From: JAVBUY01 sp031552735
Lineage (GTDB): Bacteria; Bacillota; Clostridia; Christensenellales; Aristaeellaceae
Length of the DNA stretch: 64,000 nt
Assembly (NCBI GenBank): GCA_031552735.1
Contig: JAVBMF010000006.1
Location: 1-64,000 of the forward strand
Direction: 5' to 3'
Numbering within the stretch: the stretch's first letter is position 1; every line of letters starts with the position of its first letter. Of the stretch, positions 9,201 to 16,769 are shown piece after piece. Made by a program: the position numbers and the translations under genes. The notes under the pieces were generated by a model that was not told the DNA's origin, did not search any database, and saw nothing but the letters and a program-made list of their open reading frames with translations.

Positions 9201-11103
9201 CGCCCAATGTCATCGGTCGGTTGAGTGGATGCGTCAGCATGCCAATCAGCTCCAGCGCGCTGCCAGGCGGCAGCAGGGTATCGCTGTCCAGCGTGATGAC
9301 CTGCGTATAGCGCCCGCGCAGTGTCGTCGGCTCAAACGATGCTGCGGCAAAGGGCTGATCGGTCGCGCCTTCTATGATCAGCCGGTTGAGCAGCGACAGC
9401 GCGCCGCGTTTGCGCTCAACCCCCATGTATTTCTTCTGCGCGTCACACCAGACACGCGCGCGATGCAGGTACAGGAACGTGTTGGGGAATGGCTCGTTGA
9501 GCGACTGCGCGGCGGACAACGCGGCACGCGTGATCAGCGCGTCGTCGGGCAATTCGGCGGCGGGTGCGTCCGGAAAGTCGGCCAGCAGTAGAAATTGCAG
9601 ATTGGGATCGGGGTTGGCGCGTTGCAATACGGCGAGATGGCGCATCATATCCGCACCCTGCTGCGGACGGCTGAGCAGCGTTGGCACCACAACCAGCGTG
9701 CGCAGTGCGTCTGGGAGTGCGTCATAAGCGATACGCGGCAGGATGCGCGGTGGACGCAGACGGCGAAGCAGCGCGTGCAGCAGCGTCGCCCAAGCCTCGC
9801 TGGCGACCAGCGCGGCGGGCAGGATCAGCGCAGGTGAAAGTCCTAGCGAAAGCAACAGGGAAGCCGCGCACAGCGTGCCGGTGATGCGCAGCGCGACATA
9901 CAGACCTTTTGCGTGGCGGCGCAAAAATCCGCGCGCCTTCGCCGCCATCGGTTGCCCGCCGATTCGTTGCCACAGCGCGTCTTGTCCATTATCGATCAAA
10001 TAATAACCGACATGCGCTTGCAGCTCGGCGGTGTTTCCGGGTTGTTGCGCCGCTTCTGCGGCCAATTCGCTGGCGTTGCGCGCGACCATGATTTCAGAGA
10101 AACCGGCGGTGCGCGCGATATACTCCACGCGCCCGCGATAGACCGCGCGCGAGCCTTCGCTCATGCGCGGGTATACGCCGGTGGGGTCGTCGCGCAGCCA
10201 TTGCTCGACGGCGGACAGTTGCTCCAGCGCCTCGGTCCAGCGCACTTGTCCCAGCGTTTTTAGCGTCGTGATCGCGTTGCCGATCCATTGGCGTTCCAGC
10301 GTTTGCCGCGCATGCTCGCGCTCGACCACACGCTCGGCGCGCAAATCCAGTGCGTCCAGCTGGCGATCCAGCCAGGACAGCGCGGCGGCGTTCTCTTGAT
10401 TGCGCAGGCACTTGAGCAGATGCTCGAAGAAGGTGGTGCTGCGCGGTGCGCGCGCAAACTTGACACCCAGCGACGCAAAATCGGCGTGCGCCAGCGTGCG
10501 CGCCCAGGTCTCGGCGGCGGCGCGGTCGCGCTGCGCGGCGACGCAAGCAGTCGCTAGGTGCGACAGCAGTTCCATCAGCGTGGCGCGCAGGATGGTGGGC
10601 AGCATCCACAGCTCACGCAGCGTCAGCACCTGCACAGCCTGCCATGCGTCGATCGCCAGGCGAATGTTATCGGCGTGCAGTTTGGCATCGGTATGCGACA
10701 CCAGTTCGCGCGCGATCAGTTGGATGCGCGGTTGCCGCCCGCATAGCGGCACGGGCTGCGCATCAGGCAAATCGCGCGCCAGCGACAGCGCCATATCTTC
10801 TAGCGTGCGCGCATTGTCGGCCAACCATTGCGCGCCGGGCAGCAGTTCCGGATGCGTGTCGGCATTGGAAGCCTGCAGGGCGGTGAGCGTGGACAGCGCG
10901 CGATGCAGCCGATGCGCACTGCGACGCGCGCCGTGCGGGCGTGCGCGACCACGAGGCCGGTGCGCAGCAGCTACCGCTTGCAGATGCGCGCAAAACGCCT
11001 CTTCTTCCAGCGCTACATCCTGCACAGGCGGTGTGCGTCTGCGCTGAATGGCTGACAGAATCATCAGCAACAGCAGCCCGGCAAAGGCAATCCATGCTTC
11101 CAT
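3253..11103 (-). CDS. cyclic beta-1,2-glucan synthase-type protein (GT84 + glucoamylase-like + GH94 phosphorylase-like domains)
   Basis: At 2616 residues this is by far the largest gene of the window, a length typical for NdvB/ChvB-type synthases. Order: one N-terminal membrane helix, a long helical soluble part, a membrane region near residues 400-450, then a family 84 glycosyltransferase domain (DSDT near 608, GRGSFAGKGIYHV near 687, LSHDLIEG near 716, HRWTRGDW near 752). A multi-helix membrane block follows (~795-925), then a glucoamylase-like domain (~945-1370, TSPTNIGLYLL). The C-terminal half is GH94 phosphorylase-like with GGDWNDAMNRVG, which keeps the general-acid Asp. Known members build and size cyclic beta-1,2-glucans from UDP-glucose; Firmicute members are little studied and might make or phosphorolyse linear sophorose-type glucans. 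The start ATG 11103 has AAGGAG seven bases before; a GTG six bases upstream is too close to that site. Confidence 0.88.
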   Translation of the reverse strand: MEAWIAFAGLLLLMILSAIQRRRTPPVQDVALEEEAFCAHLQAVAAAHRPRGRARPHGARRSAHRLHRALSTLTALQASNADTHPELLPGAQWLADNARTLEDMALSLARDLPDAQPVPLCGRQPRIQLIARELVSHTDAKLHADNIRLAIDAWQAVQVLTLRELWMLPTILRATLMELLSHLATACVAAQRDRAAAETWARTLAHADFASLGVKFARAPRSTTFFEHLLKCLRNQENAAALSWLDRQLDALDLRAERVVEREHARQTLERQWIGNAITTLKTLGQVRWTEALEQLSAVEQWLRDDPTGVYPRMSEGSRAVYRGRVEYIARTAGFSEIMVARNASELAAEAAQQPGNTAELQAHVGYYLIDNGQDALWQRIGGQPMAAKARGFLRRHAKGLYVALRITGTLCAASLLLSLGLSPALILPAALVASEAWATLLHALLRRLRPPRILPRIAYDALPDALRTLVVVPTLLSRPQQGADMMRHLAVLQRANPDPNLQFLLLADFPDAPAAELPDDALITRAALSAAQSLNEPFPNTFLYLHRARVWCDAQKKYMGVERKRGALSLLNRLIIEGATDQPFAAASFEPTTLRGRYTQVITLDSDTLLPPGSALELIGMLTHPLNRPMTLGGQTRRGRAVIQPRMENTTHSVRTRVARILGGDGGVDPYLTATSDIYQDLCGRGSFAGKGIYHVASFHEHAEPMIRPNTVLSHDLIEGELCGAALASDVALYDSQPASLRGWMMRLHRWTRGDWQLLPWLMPWVRVVEGRMHNPLDILSRYKIWDNLRRSLQTIMQLLLLALGIALRDPVALLSAMLLPAIGVLLSPSWRALEGAGWALLLAPYRAYTEADAIVRTLWRVLFSRKHLLEWVTASDAERTRGRPYRVLLWPVYALVAILLLLSMGATWALPLTVLLGAVWLFLPRTAEWLDAPLHAEKPLAEVKRQALLGIARDTWRFFEQVVTRADHFLPPDNLQLAPDRGLAHRTSPTNIGLYLLSCVAAHQLGLIEADEAARRIADTVRTLNTLPKWRGHLYNWYDTRTLAPLNPHYVSTVDSGNLAGCLLACAQALRDWADELDPTHRALPDALESLWHDMDFAAAYDTTADLFYIGIHPQTGRTGDAHYDLLASESRLLSFLAIMRGAVPMRHWQRLGRPLLRTQKGAALASWSGTMFEYLMPALLMRLTPDTLLSATCLEAAREQKRGVHKAPWGISESGYYAFDPQLNYQYRAFGLPHLALRTETLAQVIAPYASALALAVLPEEATDNLLTMQRLGWSSQLGFYEAADYTASQPGVAYQLVKSHMAHHQGMLLCALCNALTDQALTRAFHLRADVEAFELLLEERPIKSPMLRWRTQQKRKADTAAPRQVRAIRQVQPDALPLETQLLYGDGTTLLCDARGGGYIAHNGLMLTRWRPNPLTQGYGLQCYLRDADDGDVWRAAQPDLPGDTRFETGQAVFHRQHGGIESSLSCYVCPLDGAAMASLSLTNTGDAPKRVMVSSFFEVALSSQTADAAHPAFRNLFIETARLGASAAQARRRPRAAGEHFPMLVHVAASDAHDLCWRVCTDRGAFLGREHGRFTPQALLSPPDEDRVGAVVDPCMALLTEATIAPGDTMRIAFATLTADTPEEAAQMASRYADIGAATRALELAQTQAHVTADYLSLDPAAQHQAQRLASLMLYHGQNTQRAQYLTAIQLPREEIWACGLSGDLPILTLRIGEPSHLPLARAILKIHEAWRQWGLWVDLVLLDDHGGDYFPPTKNALQEMVSFGHARDLIGKPGGVHFLDAQVLGAPRTALLLATSALVLSGEDGPLAVQMKALRGNIPTPTTAWPELPRAYDTPELPPVQRDAYNGWGGFTAEGDYCIDLVAGHATPAPWCNILANPRFGTLVTERGAGFTYAGNSHSGRLTPWMNDPVCPRNGEALYLRDERTGQFADLFGQARRVTHSPGFSLYEGWALGIGYALTVFVDAEDAIKHTLVSLKNAEDAPRELSVTAYAAWCMGDQESDRRHARAQATSGMCVAYSPSMRGVAYLAMPDTPKKQHTCDRTAFLGLGGKRGPRGIRLPQLDTLGSDDPCAVLRGMISLAPRTQQDMHIALGFAASLTEAQRTAKALGGCARARFDAMRLHWSERLGMLTVRTPDRVMNHLLNRWLPYQLTVSRLWARAGFYQAGGAYGFRDQLQDTLALIHTDPASVRAHLLLAAAHQFEAGDVQHWWHPLARGVRTRISDDLLFLPFVAAAYVHATGDKGVLRESVPYLTGAEIPAGQEDLYTAAEPSALSETLLQHCLRAIRHVALGAHGLPLMGGGDWNDAMNRVGIEGQGESVWLGWFFAATLREFAPLCTAAVRDELLALETQVLASAQQHAWDGAWYRRAWFDDGHPLGVAGDSACELDCVAQSWAVLAGSPRERGEQAMQSLWDRLIDHEHGIARLLTPPFDGYSHDPGYIQGYLPGVRENGGQYTHAAAWAVQGFAGLGQNARAWALYRMLMPYHHSDSVDAALRYRVEPYVCAADVYTNPQQVGRGGWTWYTGSASWLWIAGVQTLLGFEKVGNRLRFAPRLPDDWSEVSCNYRYGDAIYALTARRDAPHVLLDGERQSDGWIELKADSEAHEAVFPAR

Positions 11104-11192
11104 GTCCACGCTCCTTGCGGCATCGCCGCGGCAAAATGGGTGTGGCTATTGTGCGCGCACGCGCGTGTGTTCATGCGCGACGGGATTTTCGC

Positions 11193-11221
11193 TTGCCAGC
11201 ACAAAGCGCATGCGGTATCAT
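11193..11221 (+). promoter_or_regulatory. sigma-A promoter of the corrinoid activator gene
   Basis: TTGCCA, 17 bases, TATCAT; the start codon lies 32 bases after the -10 box. Confidence 0.5.
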
Positions 11222-11252
11222 GGAAAGGACAAACATTATGGGAGGTATGCGC

Positions 11253-12746
11253 ATGCCGGAAATCCTTTGCCGCGATGCTTCAGGCAAGGAAATTCGCAGG
11301 CTGGTGGCGGGCGGCACGCGGCTTTCCGACGCGTTGCGTGCAATTGGGCTGGTGTTGCCGCTGGATTGCGGCGGGCGCGGCACCTGCGGCAAGTGCCGTG
11401 TGATGGTGAATGGAGAATCTTCCCTAGCATGCCAGACATTGGTGGATCGCGATCTGGATGTGCGCGTGACACAACACTTTTTGACCGAGATAGAAGTAGA
11501 ACAAACGCGGTGGCCGCAGCCGATGACCGGCGCACCGGCTTGCCTGGCCTTTGACCTAGGCACGACCACCATCGTCGGTCTGTTGTATCCCGGCGCGGGC
11601 GATCAGGTCTATACCGCTGGCCTCGCCAATCCGCAGCGAGCAATCGCCGCCGATGTGATGGGGCGCGTGGGGCATGCGGCGCAGCACAGCGACGGCGCGG
11701 ATACCTTGCGAACACTGGCTGTCGGCGCGATCTCGCGGCTGACAGGTACGCTGCTGGCGGCATCCGGTGTGGACGCGCAGGCGATCGTGCGCATTGCGCT
11801 GGTTGGCAATCCGGCAATGGCGCACGCCGTGCTGGGACTGCCGATCGCGCAGTTGGGGCGCGCGCCGTACACACCGGCGACTTTTGACGCGCTGCACCAC
11901 CCTGCACAGGAGATGGCGCTACCTGTTCCGACGGATATCTATGTGCCGCCGTGCGTGTCCGGCTTTGTTGGGCCGGATGCGCTGGCGGCCAGCATGGCTT
12001 GCGGACTGGATCAGCCGGGCGGCTGGCGTCTTATGGTCGATATCGGCACCAATACGGAAATGGTGCTGTCCAACGGCAAACAGGCATATTGCTGCGCGGC
12101 GGCGGCTGGCCCCGCGCTGGAAGGCGCGCACATCGCGCAAGGCATGTCGGCATTGCCCGGCGCAATCGACGCAGTGCACGTAGATGCGCGCGGTTGCCAT
12201 TGTTCGGTGATCGGCGGCGGTGTTGCGACCGGCCTGTGCGGCAGCGGCATTCTGTCGGCTATCGACGCGTTGCTGGGTGCGGGCAGGCTGGCGCCCGAGG
12301 GACTGCTCGCGGGCAACCAGCCGTGCGCATTGACGGAATCTGTATCGCTGGCGCCGCAGGATGTGCGGCAGGTGCAGCTGGCAAAAGCAGCGGTGGCGGC
12401 GGGCATCACACTGCTGCTGCGCCGCGCGGGCATTGTGCTGGATCAGCTGGAGGCGCTCTATGTCTGCGGCGCTTTTGGTGCGCATATCGACGTGCCCGGT
12501 GCGATGCGCATTGGCTTGTTGCCCACGATTGCGCAAGACAAGATCCAAGCGGTTGGCAATGCCGCCGGGTGGGGCGCGCTGGCGTTGGCGGCGGAAGGGA
12601 ATACGCGGTCGCGCCTAGAGGCGTTCGCCGCGATGTGCACCGATGTTCCGCTGAATGAGAACCCCGATTTTATGGACTGTTTCGTGGCGCACATGCGGCT
12701 GGCTGCATGGCAAACGCTGACGGCGATGGAGGATGACATCGAATGA
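11253..12746 (+). CDS. RACo-like corrinoid protein reductive activator (2Fe-2S + ASKHA/DUF4445)
   Basis: The product of 497 residues begins with a plant-type [2Fe-2S] ferredoxin domain: CGGRGTCGKC followed ~12 residues on by a fourth Cys (SLAC). The rest is the ATPase-like fold of reductive activators of corrinoid proteins: FDLGTTTIVG, DIGTNTEM, GLCGSGILSAIDALL and YVCGAFGAHID. Such proteins use ATP and one low-potential electron to return inactive Co(II) corrinoid to Co(I). GGAGGT sits six bases before ATG 11253; two ATGs flanking this site, at 11238 and 11247, are less likely starts. The next gene overlaps by four bases. Its natural clients would be the methyltransferase genes in this window. 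Confidence 0.85.
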   Translation: MPEILCRDASGKEIRRLVAGGTRLSDALRAIGLVLPLDCGGRGTCGKCRVMVNGESSLACQTLVDRDLDVRVTQHFLTEIEVEQTRWPQPMTGAPACLAFDLGTTTIVGLLYPGAGDQVYTAGLANPQRAIAADVMGRVGHAAQHSDGADTLRTLAVGAISRLTGTLLAASGVDAQAIVRIALVGNPAMAHAVLGLPIAQLGRAPYTPATFDALHHPAQEMALPVPTDIYVPPCVSGFVGPDALAASMACGLDQPGGWRLMVDIGTNTEMVLSNGKQAYCCAAAAGPALEGAHIAQGMSALPGAIDAVHVDARGCHCSVIGGGVATGLCGSGILSAIDALLGAGRLAPEGLLAGNQPCALTESVSLAPQDVRQVQLAKAAVAAGITLLLRRAGIVLDQLEALYVCGAFGAHIDVPGAMRIGLLPTIAQDKIQAVGNAAGWGALALAAEGNTRSRLEAFAAMCTDVPLNENPDFMDCFVAHMRLAAWQTLTAMEDDIE

Positions 12747-13240
12747 ACAAGTATTTTGACTGGACAGGGCGCTGCGAATACGCGGGAAATCCCGCGTATG
12801 ACTTTTATCGGCGCCATCCATTGCAGCGCTGGGTGCCCTACGGCTTGGTGGCGGTGATGATCGCAGTCGCGATCTATGCCTGGGTTTCTTCCGGGTTTCA
12901 TCCGCAGATGCTGACCGGCATGGGCGTCACGGCGCTGCTGTGCGCGTTTGTGGTCTTTTGGGTGACGCGCCGCCGCCGACTGGTGTTCGCGCCGGACACG
13001 CTGGATATCGACTGGTTCAATGATTCGCTGTCGGTCAGGCAGCGCATCCCGTATGCGCACATTCGCGGCATCCAGTTTATTACCAAGCGCAATTGGGCGA
13101 CCTTCCAGCGCCAGACACTGATGCAAATCGCGCTGCATGACAATAAGTCGCTGGAACTTGTGCTGTCGCCGGAAACCGCCAAGGAGATCAACGACCTGCT
13201 GAGCGGCATTCTGCGCGAGCGCGGCTTATTGGAAAAATGA
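12743..13240 (+). CDS. two-helix membrane protein with PH-like (YcxB-type) domain
   Basis: The protein has 165 residues. Two transmembrane helices at ~32-52 and ~56-75 are followed by RRRRLVF and a beta-rich C-terminal domain (IPYAHIRGIQFI, TLMQIALHD, LELVLSPETAKEI) like bacterial PH/YcxB domains. The start ATG overlaps the TGA of the activator gene (ATGA), so translation is likely coupled. No specific function is known; topology suggests a small membrane anchor with the PH-like domain in the cytoplasm. Confidence 0.7.
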   Translation: MNKYFDWTGRCEYAGNPAYDFYRRHPLQRWVPYGLVAVMIAVAIYAWVSSGFHPQMLTGMGVTALLCAFVVFWVTRRRRLVFAPDTLDIDWFNDSLSVRQRIPYAHIRGIQFITKRNWATFQRQTLMQIALHDNKSLELVLSPETAKEINDLLSGILRERGLLEK

Positions 13241-13250
13241 ATTACAAATA

Positions 13251-13285
13251 AACGCCCCGCCTGCTTGCTTGCCGGCGGGGCGTTT
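13251..13285. terminator. terminator between convergent genes
   Basis: The stem acgccccgcc/ggcggggcgt is followed by TTT. It separates the PH-domain gene from the convergent homocysteine methyltransferase gene. Confidence 0.8.
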
Positions 13286-13300
13286 GTGATGTGCGTCGCG

Positions 13301-14524
13301 CTATACCTCGAGCGCGCCATAGCTCTCCATCGCCTTTTGTCCGTCGGCGGGCACATCAACGACCGCCGCACGCCCCACATACGCGCGCAACGCGGCGTCC
13401 AGACAAGCAGCGTCCTTCACGCGCAGGATCATCGGGACCGCGCAGGCGGTCTGCGCCTCGGGCATGGCCTCGTCGATGTCGGCAGGGGATAGCTGGGTCA
13501 GATCGAGCAGCACAGCTTCCGGCGCGTCCAGATCGTAGAGCGCGGAGATGTCGCTGTCATCCAGTTTGCAGAGCTGTGCTTTTTCGATGGCCTCGGCTAG
13601 CGGCATCACAAACCGGGCGGAGGAGAGGGTCGGTGCGCCGTCGCACACCGGAAGTGGCGGCAACGCTTCGGTCAGCGGGCGCATTTTTTCGATGTGCGCG
13701 GGGGTGGTGCCGCAGCAACCGCCGACGCCAGACGCGCCGCCTTCTAGGAGGCCAACCATCGCGGCAGCCAGTGCATCGGCGTCCACGGCATAATGCGTGT
13801 GCCCGTCGGCATCGGTGCAGGGAAGGCCCGCATTGGGCTGGATGATGATCGGCAAGCGCGAGGCGGCGCGCATATCCGCCAGTGGTTCGCGCATACCCTC
13901 CGGTCCGGTAGAACAGTTGATGCCTAGCGCCGTGACGCCCAGCGCCTCGGCGGCGATGGCGGCGCAGGCGGGCGTGCCGCCGGTCAGGGTGCGGCCGTTG
14001 GGCTGGAAGGTATACGAGGCGACCACCGGCAACAGCAGCGGTTGCGCGGCGAGGATGGCGGCGCGCATCTCGGCGATGTCGGACATGGTTTCAATGATGA
14101 ACAGATCGGCACCGGCTTCGGCAGCGGCACGCATCGGCTCGCGATAGTACTGGATTGCTTCGTCCAGTGTCAGGTCGCCAACCGGCGCGAGAAAGTGCCC
14201 CAGTGTGCTGACCGAAAACGCGACCAGCGCTTTGCCCTGGGCAGCGGCTTTGGCGTTTTTTACAGCGGCCTGCGCCAGCTCGGCCACACGGTCTTGCAGT
14301 CCGTGCCGCTTGAGTTGCGGCGCGTTCGTGCTCAGCGAGTGGGTTTCGATCACCTGCGCGCCTGCAGCCACATAGGCGCTGTGCACCGCCTGCACCGATT
14401 CGGGGTGGGTGATGTTCAGCATCTCCATGCACGGCTCGCTGTGGCCCGATTGCGCGATCATGGTACCAAAACCGCCGTCAAACTGCACAATATGCTTAGC
14501 CAGCAATGCCGCAAAATTCTGCAT
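13301..14524 (-). CDS. homocysteine S-methyltransferase (MetH module-1 type)
   Basis: The product has 407 residues. Residues 1-~290 form the zinc-dependent homocysteine methyltransferase barrel: DGGFGTM near the start, ETHSLSTN, GINCSTG for the first Zn ligand and GGCCGTTPAHI for the other two Cys ligands. It transfers a methyl group from a methylated corrinoid protein (or another donor) to homocysteine, giving methionine. There is no B12-binding, folate or activation domain as in full MetH. The last ~110 residues are an extra domain (see findings). AAAGGAGG sits seven bases before ATG 14524. The partner genes are probably the activator at 11253 and the methyltetrahydrofolate methyltransferase at 58987. 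Confidence 0.85.
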   Translation of the reverse strand: MQNFAALLAKHIVQFDGGFGTMIAQSGHSEPCMEMLNITHPESVQAVHSAYVAAGAQVIETHSLSTNAPQLKRHGLQDRVAELAQAAVKNAKAAAQGKALVAFSVSTLGHFLAPVGDLTLDEAIQYYREPMRAAAEAGADLFIIETMSDIAEMRAAILAAQPLLLPVVASYTFQPNGRTLTGGTPACAAIAAEALGVTALGINCSTGPEGMREPLADMRAASRLPIIIQPNAGLPCTDADGHTHYAVDADALAAAMVGLLEGGASGVGGCCGTTPAHIEKMRPLTEALPPLPVCDGAPTLSSARFVMPLAEAIEKAQLCKLDDSDISALYDLDAPEAVLLDLTQLSPADIDEAMPEAQTACAVPMILRVKDAACLDAALRAYVGRAAVVDVPADGQKAMESYGALEV

Positions 14525-14576
14525 CAGAAGCCTCCTTTTCGTGACCAAACAAAAAACAACGTTAAGTGTCAGACCC

Positions 14577-14605
14577 AGTATACCATTTCGATACCATTCG
14601 CACAA
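14577..14605 (-). promoter_or_regulatory. sigma-A promoter of the homocysteine methyltransferase gene
   Basis: TTGTGC and TATACT on the minus strand with a 17-base spacer. The leader between -10 and the start is only about 50 bases, too short for a SAM riboswitch. Confidence 0.6.
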
Positions 14606-14644
14606 TCGCGCGAATTGTTTTATGTTTTTCGCTGGATCGATTGG

Positions 14645-14673
14645 TTGAAATGCATGGGAAAGCATGGTATACT
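14645..14673 (+). promoter_or_regulatory. sigma-A promoter of the tig-clpP-clpX operon
   Basis: TTGAAA, 17 bases, TATACT, 60 bases before the tig start. No CIRCE or CtsR-type heptad repeat was seen near it. Confidence 0.7.
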
Positions 14674-14733
14674 ATCCTGTGCGCCTCTGTGCCATAGCGG
14701 GCGCGACCATGCAAATCGGGAGGAACAAATCGG

Positions 14734-16131
14734 ATGATCACCAGTACGATCGAGAACCTTGGTAACAACAAAGTCAAAATTCGCTTCGAGGCCGATGCCG
14801 AGACCTTTGAGCGCGGCATGCAGGCTTCTTATCTGAAAAACAAGGGGCGCGTGAATGTGCCGGGCTTCCGCAAGGGGCACGCGCCGCGCAAGATGATTGA
14901 AAGCATGTACGGCGAAGCCATCTTTTATGATGATGCCTTCGACGCCGTGTTCCCCGAAGCCTATGAGCAGGCCATCAGCGAGCACAAGCTTGATGTGGTG
15001 TCCCGCCCAGATGTCGATATCGAAAAGATAGGCGGCGGCCAGCCGATGGTCTTTGTTGCCGAGGTCTATGTGCGCCCGGACGTAAAGCTGGGTCAGTACA
15101 AGGGGCTGAAAGTCACCAAGCACGAGCATCCTGTGACAGATGACGCGGTGAGCCAGAAGATGGACGAGGCGCGTGAAAAGGTCAGCCGTATGGTGGATGT
15201 CGAGGATCGCGCTGTCAAGGATGGCGACATCGTTTCGATGGACTACCTGGGCACCGTGGATGCCGTCGCTTTCCCTGGCGGCACTGCCGAAAAGCAGTCG
15301 CTGACCATCGGTTCCGGCCAGTTTATCCCAGGCTTTGAGGAGCAGATGGTGGGCATGAAAATCGGTGAGGAACGTGATCTGAAAGTCACCTTCCCCAAGG
15401 AATACCATGCCGAGGAGCTGGCGGGCAAGGACGCCAACTTCCACGTGAAGTTGCACGGCATCCAGCGAAAGGAACTGCCCGAACTGGATGACGACTTTGC
15501 GCGCGATGTGTCCGAATTTGACACGCTGGCTGCATATAAGGCCGACATCCGGGCAAAGCTGGAGGCGGACGCCGCCGAGCATGCCGCCCAGCACTTCGAA
15601 AACGCCGCGGTCGAGGCGGCGGTGGCCAATGCCGAGGTGGAAATCCCCGAACCGATGATCGAGCGGCAGATCGACGCGATGCTGCGCGATTTTGAGATGC
15701 GTTTGGCCTATCAGGGTCTGCGCATGGAGGACTTCCTGAAATATACTGGCGGTACGCCCGAGCAGATGCGCGCGCAGTACCACGAGCAGGCGGAACAGCG
15801 CGTCAAGACGCAGCTGGTGCTCGACGCGATCCGCAAGGCGGAGGGCATTGAGCCGACCGAAACCGAGACGGATGCCGAAATCCAGAAATACGCCGATCAG
15901 GGCGGCAAATCGATTGAGGAATTCAAGGCGACGCTCAAGCCCGACGATATTGAGTACTTCAAGGATGCGGTAGCGGTTGACAAGGTCGTCTCGCTGATCA
16001 AGGACAGCGCGGTCGTGGACCTCTGCGATCATGACCACGACGAGCCGAAAAAGCCCGCCAAGAAAGCCGCCAAGACCGATGCCGAGACCGCCGAAGAGCC
16101 CGCGCCCAAGAAGCCGCGCGCCAAGAAGTAA
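14734..16131 (+). CDS. tig: trigger factor
   Basis: The ribosome-bound chaperone and peptidyl-prolyl isomerase of 465 residues. The N-terminal ribosome-binding domain carries the signature VPGFRKGHAPRK (residues ~43-54) with the ribosome-docking loop. The FKBP-like domain covers about 165-250 (GDIVSMDYLG, FIPGFEEQMVG). The remainder is the helical chaperone arms, and the last ~35 residues form a Lys/Glu/Ala-rich tail beyond the usual end. GGAGG precedes ATG. It is first in an apparent operon with clpP (12-base gap) and clpX, an order conserved in Firmicutes. Confidence 0.97.
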   Translation: MITSTIENLGNNKVKIRFEADAETFERGMQASYLKNKGRVNVPGFRKGHAPRKMIESMYGEAIFYDDAFDAVFPEAYEQAISEHKLDVVSRPDVDIEKIGGGQPMVFVAEVYVRPDVKLGQYKGLKVTKHEHPVTDDAVSQKMDEAREKVSRMVDVEDRAVKDGDIVSMDYLGTVDAVAFPGGTAEKQSLTIGSGQFIPGFEEQMVGMKIGEERDLKVTFPKEYHAEELAGKDANFHVKLHGIQRKELPELDDDFARDVSEFDTLAAYKADIRAKLEADAAEHAAQHFENAAVEAAVANAEVEIPEPMIERQIDAMLRDFEMRLAYQGLRMEDFLKYTGGTPEQMRAQYHEQAEQRVKTQLVLDAIRKAEGIEPTETETDAEIQKYADQGGKSIEEFKATLKPDDIEYFKDAVAVDKVVSLIKDSAVVDLCDHDHDEPKKPAKKAAKTDAETAEEPAPKKPRAKK

Positions 16132-16143
16132 GGAGGCGTCCTG

Positions 16144-16740
16144 ATGAGTTTGATTCCCATGGTCGTAGAGCAAACCAATCGCGGTGAGCGCTCCTACGAT
16201 ATCTATTCCCGTCTGCTCAAGGATCGTATCGTGTTTGTCAGCGGTGAAGTCAACGACGACATGGCCAACCTGGTGGTGGCGCAGCTGTTGTTTCTGGAGA
16301 TGGAAAACCCTGACGCCGATATCTCCATGTACATCAACAGCCCGGGCGGCTCAGTGACGGCGGGCATGGCGATTTTTGACACCATGCGCTACATCAAACC
16401 GGCTGTGCGCACCGTCTGCATCGGTATGGCCGCGTCGATGGGCGCGTTTCTGCTGATGGCGGGCGAAAAGGGCAAGCGTCTGGCGCTGCCCAACAGCGAA
16501 GTGATGATCCACCAGCCGTCGGGCGGCGCACGCGGCATGGCCACCGATGTGCAGATACAAGTGGAATGGCTGCTGAAGACCAAGAAAAAGATGAACCAGC
16601 TGATGAGCGAGATGACCGGCAAGCCGCTGGAGCAGATTCAGCAGGATGTGGAGCGCGACTACTTTATGTCCGCCGAGGAAGCGCTGAACTACGGCATCAT
16701 CGATGAGATCTATCGTCCGCGCGACAAATCGGCGAAGTAA
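16144..16740 (+). CDS. clpP: ATP-dependent Clp protease proteolytic subunit
   Basis: The serine peptidase of 198 residues forms the two-ring tetradecameric chamber that degrades proteins fed by ClpX or ClpC. The catalytic triad is complete: Ser98 in GMAASMG, His123 in MIHQP and Asp172 in VERDYF. The glycine-rich strand INSPGGSV is present. AAGGAGG precedes the start. The gene lies 12 bases after tig and 29 bases before clpX, so all three are probably transcribed together. Confidence 0.98.
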   Translation: MSLIPMVVEQTNRGERSYDIYSRLLKDRIVFVSGEVNDDMANLVVAQLLFLEMENPDADISMYINSPGGSVTAGMAIFDTMRYIKPAVRTVCIGMAASMGAFLLMAGEKGKRLALPNSEVMIHQPSGGARGMATDVQIQVEWLLKTKKKMNQLMSEMTGKPLEQIQQDVERDYFMSAEEALNYGIIDEIYRPRDKSAK

Positions 16741-16769
16741 CTAGCTATCGAAAACCAACGAGGTGTGAA

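Noticed and set aside
14525..14644. Possible SAM or cobalamin riboswitch before the homocysteine methyltransferase gene
   Set aside because: The promoter leaves only about 50 bases of leader and no paired structure of either class is seen.
14620..16173. Minus-strand open frame of 517 codons antisense to tig
   Set aside because: Leu/Phe/Gly-rich mirror of tig codons, no recognisable start site; tig is certain.
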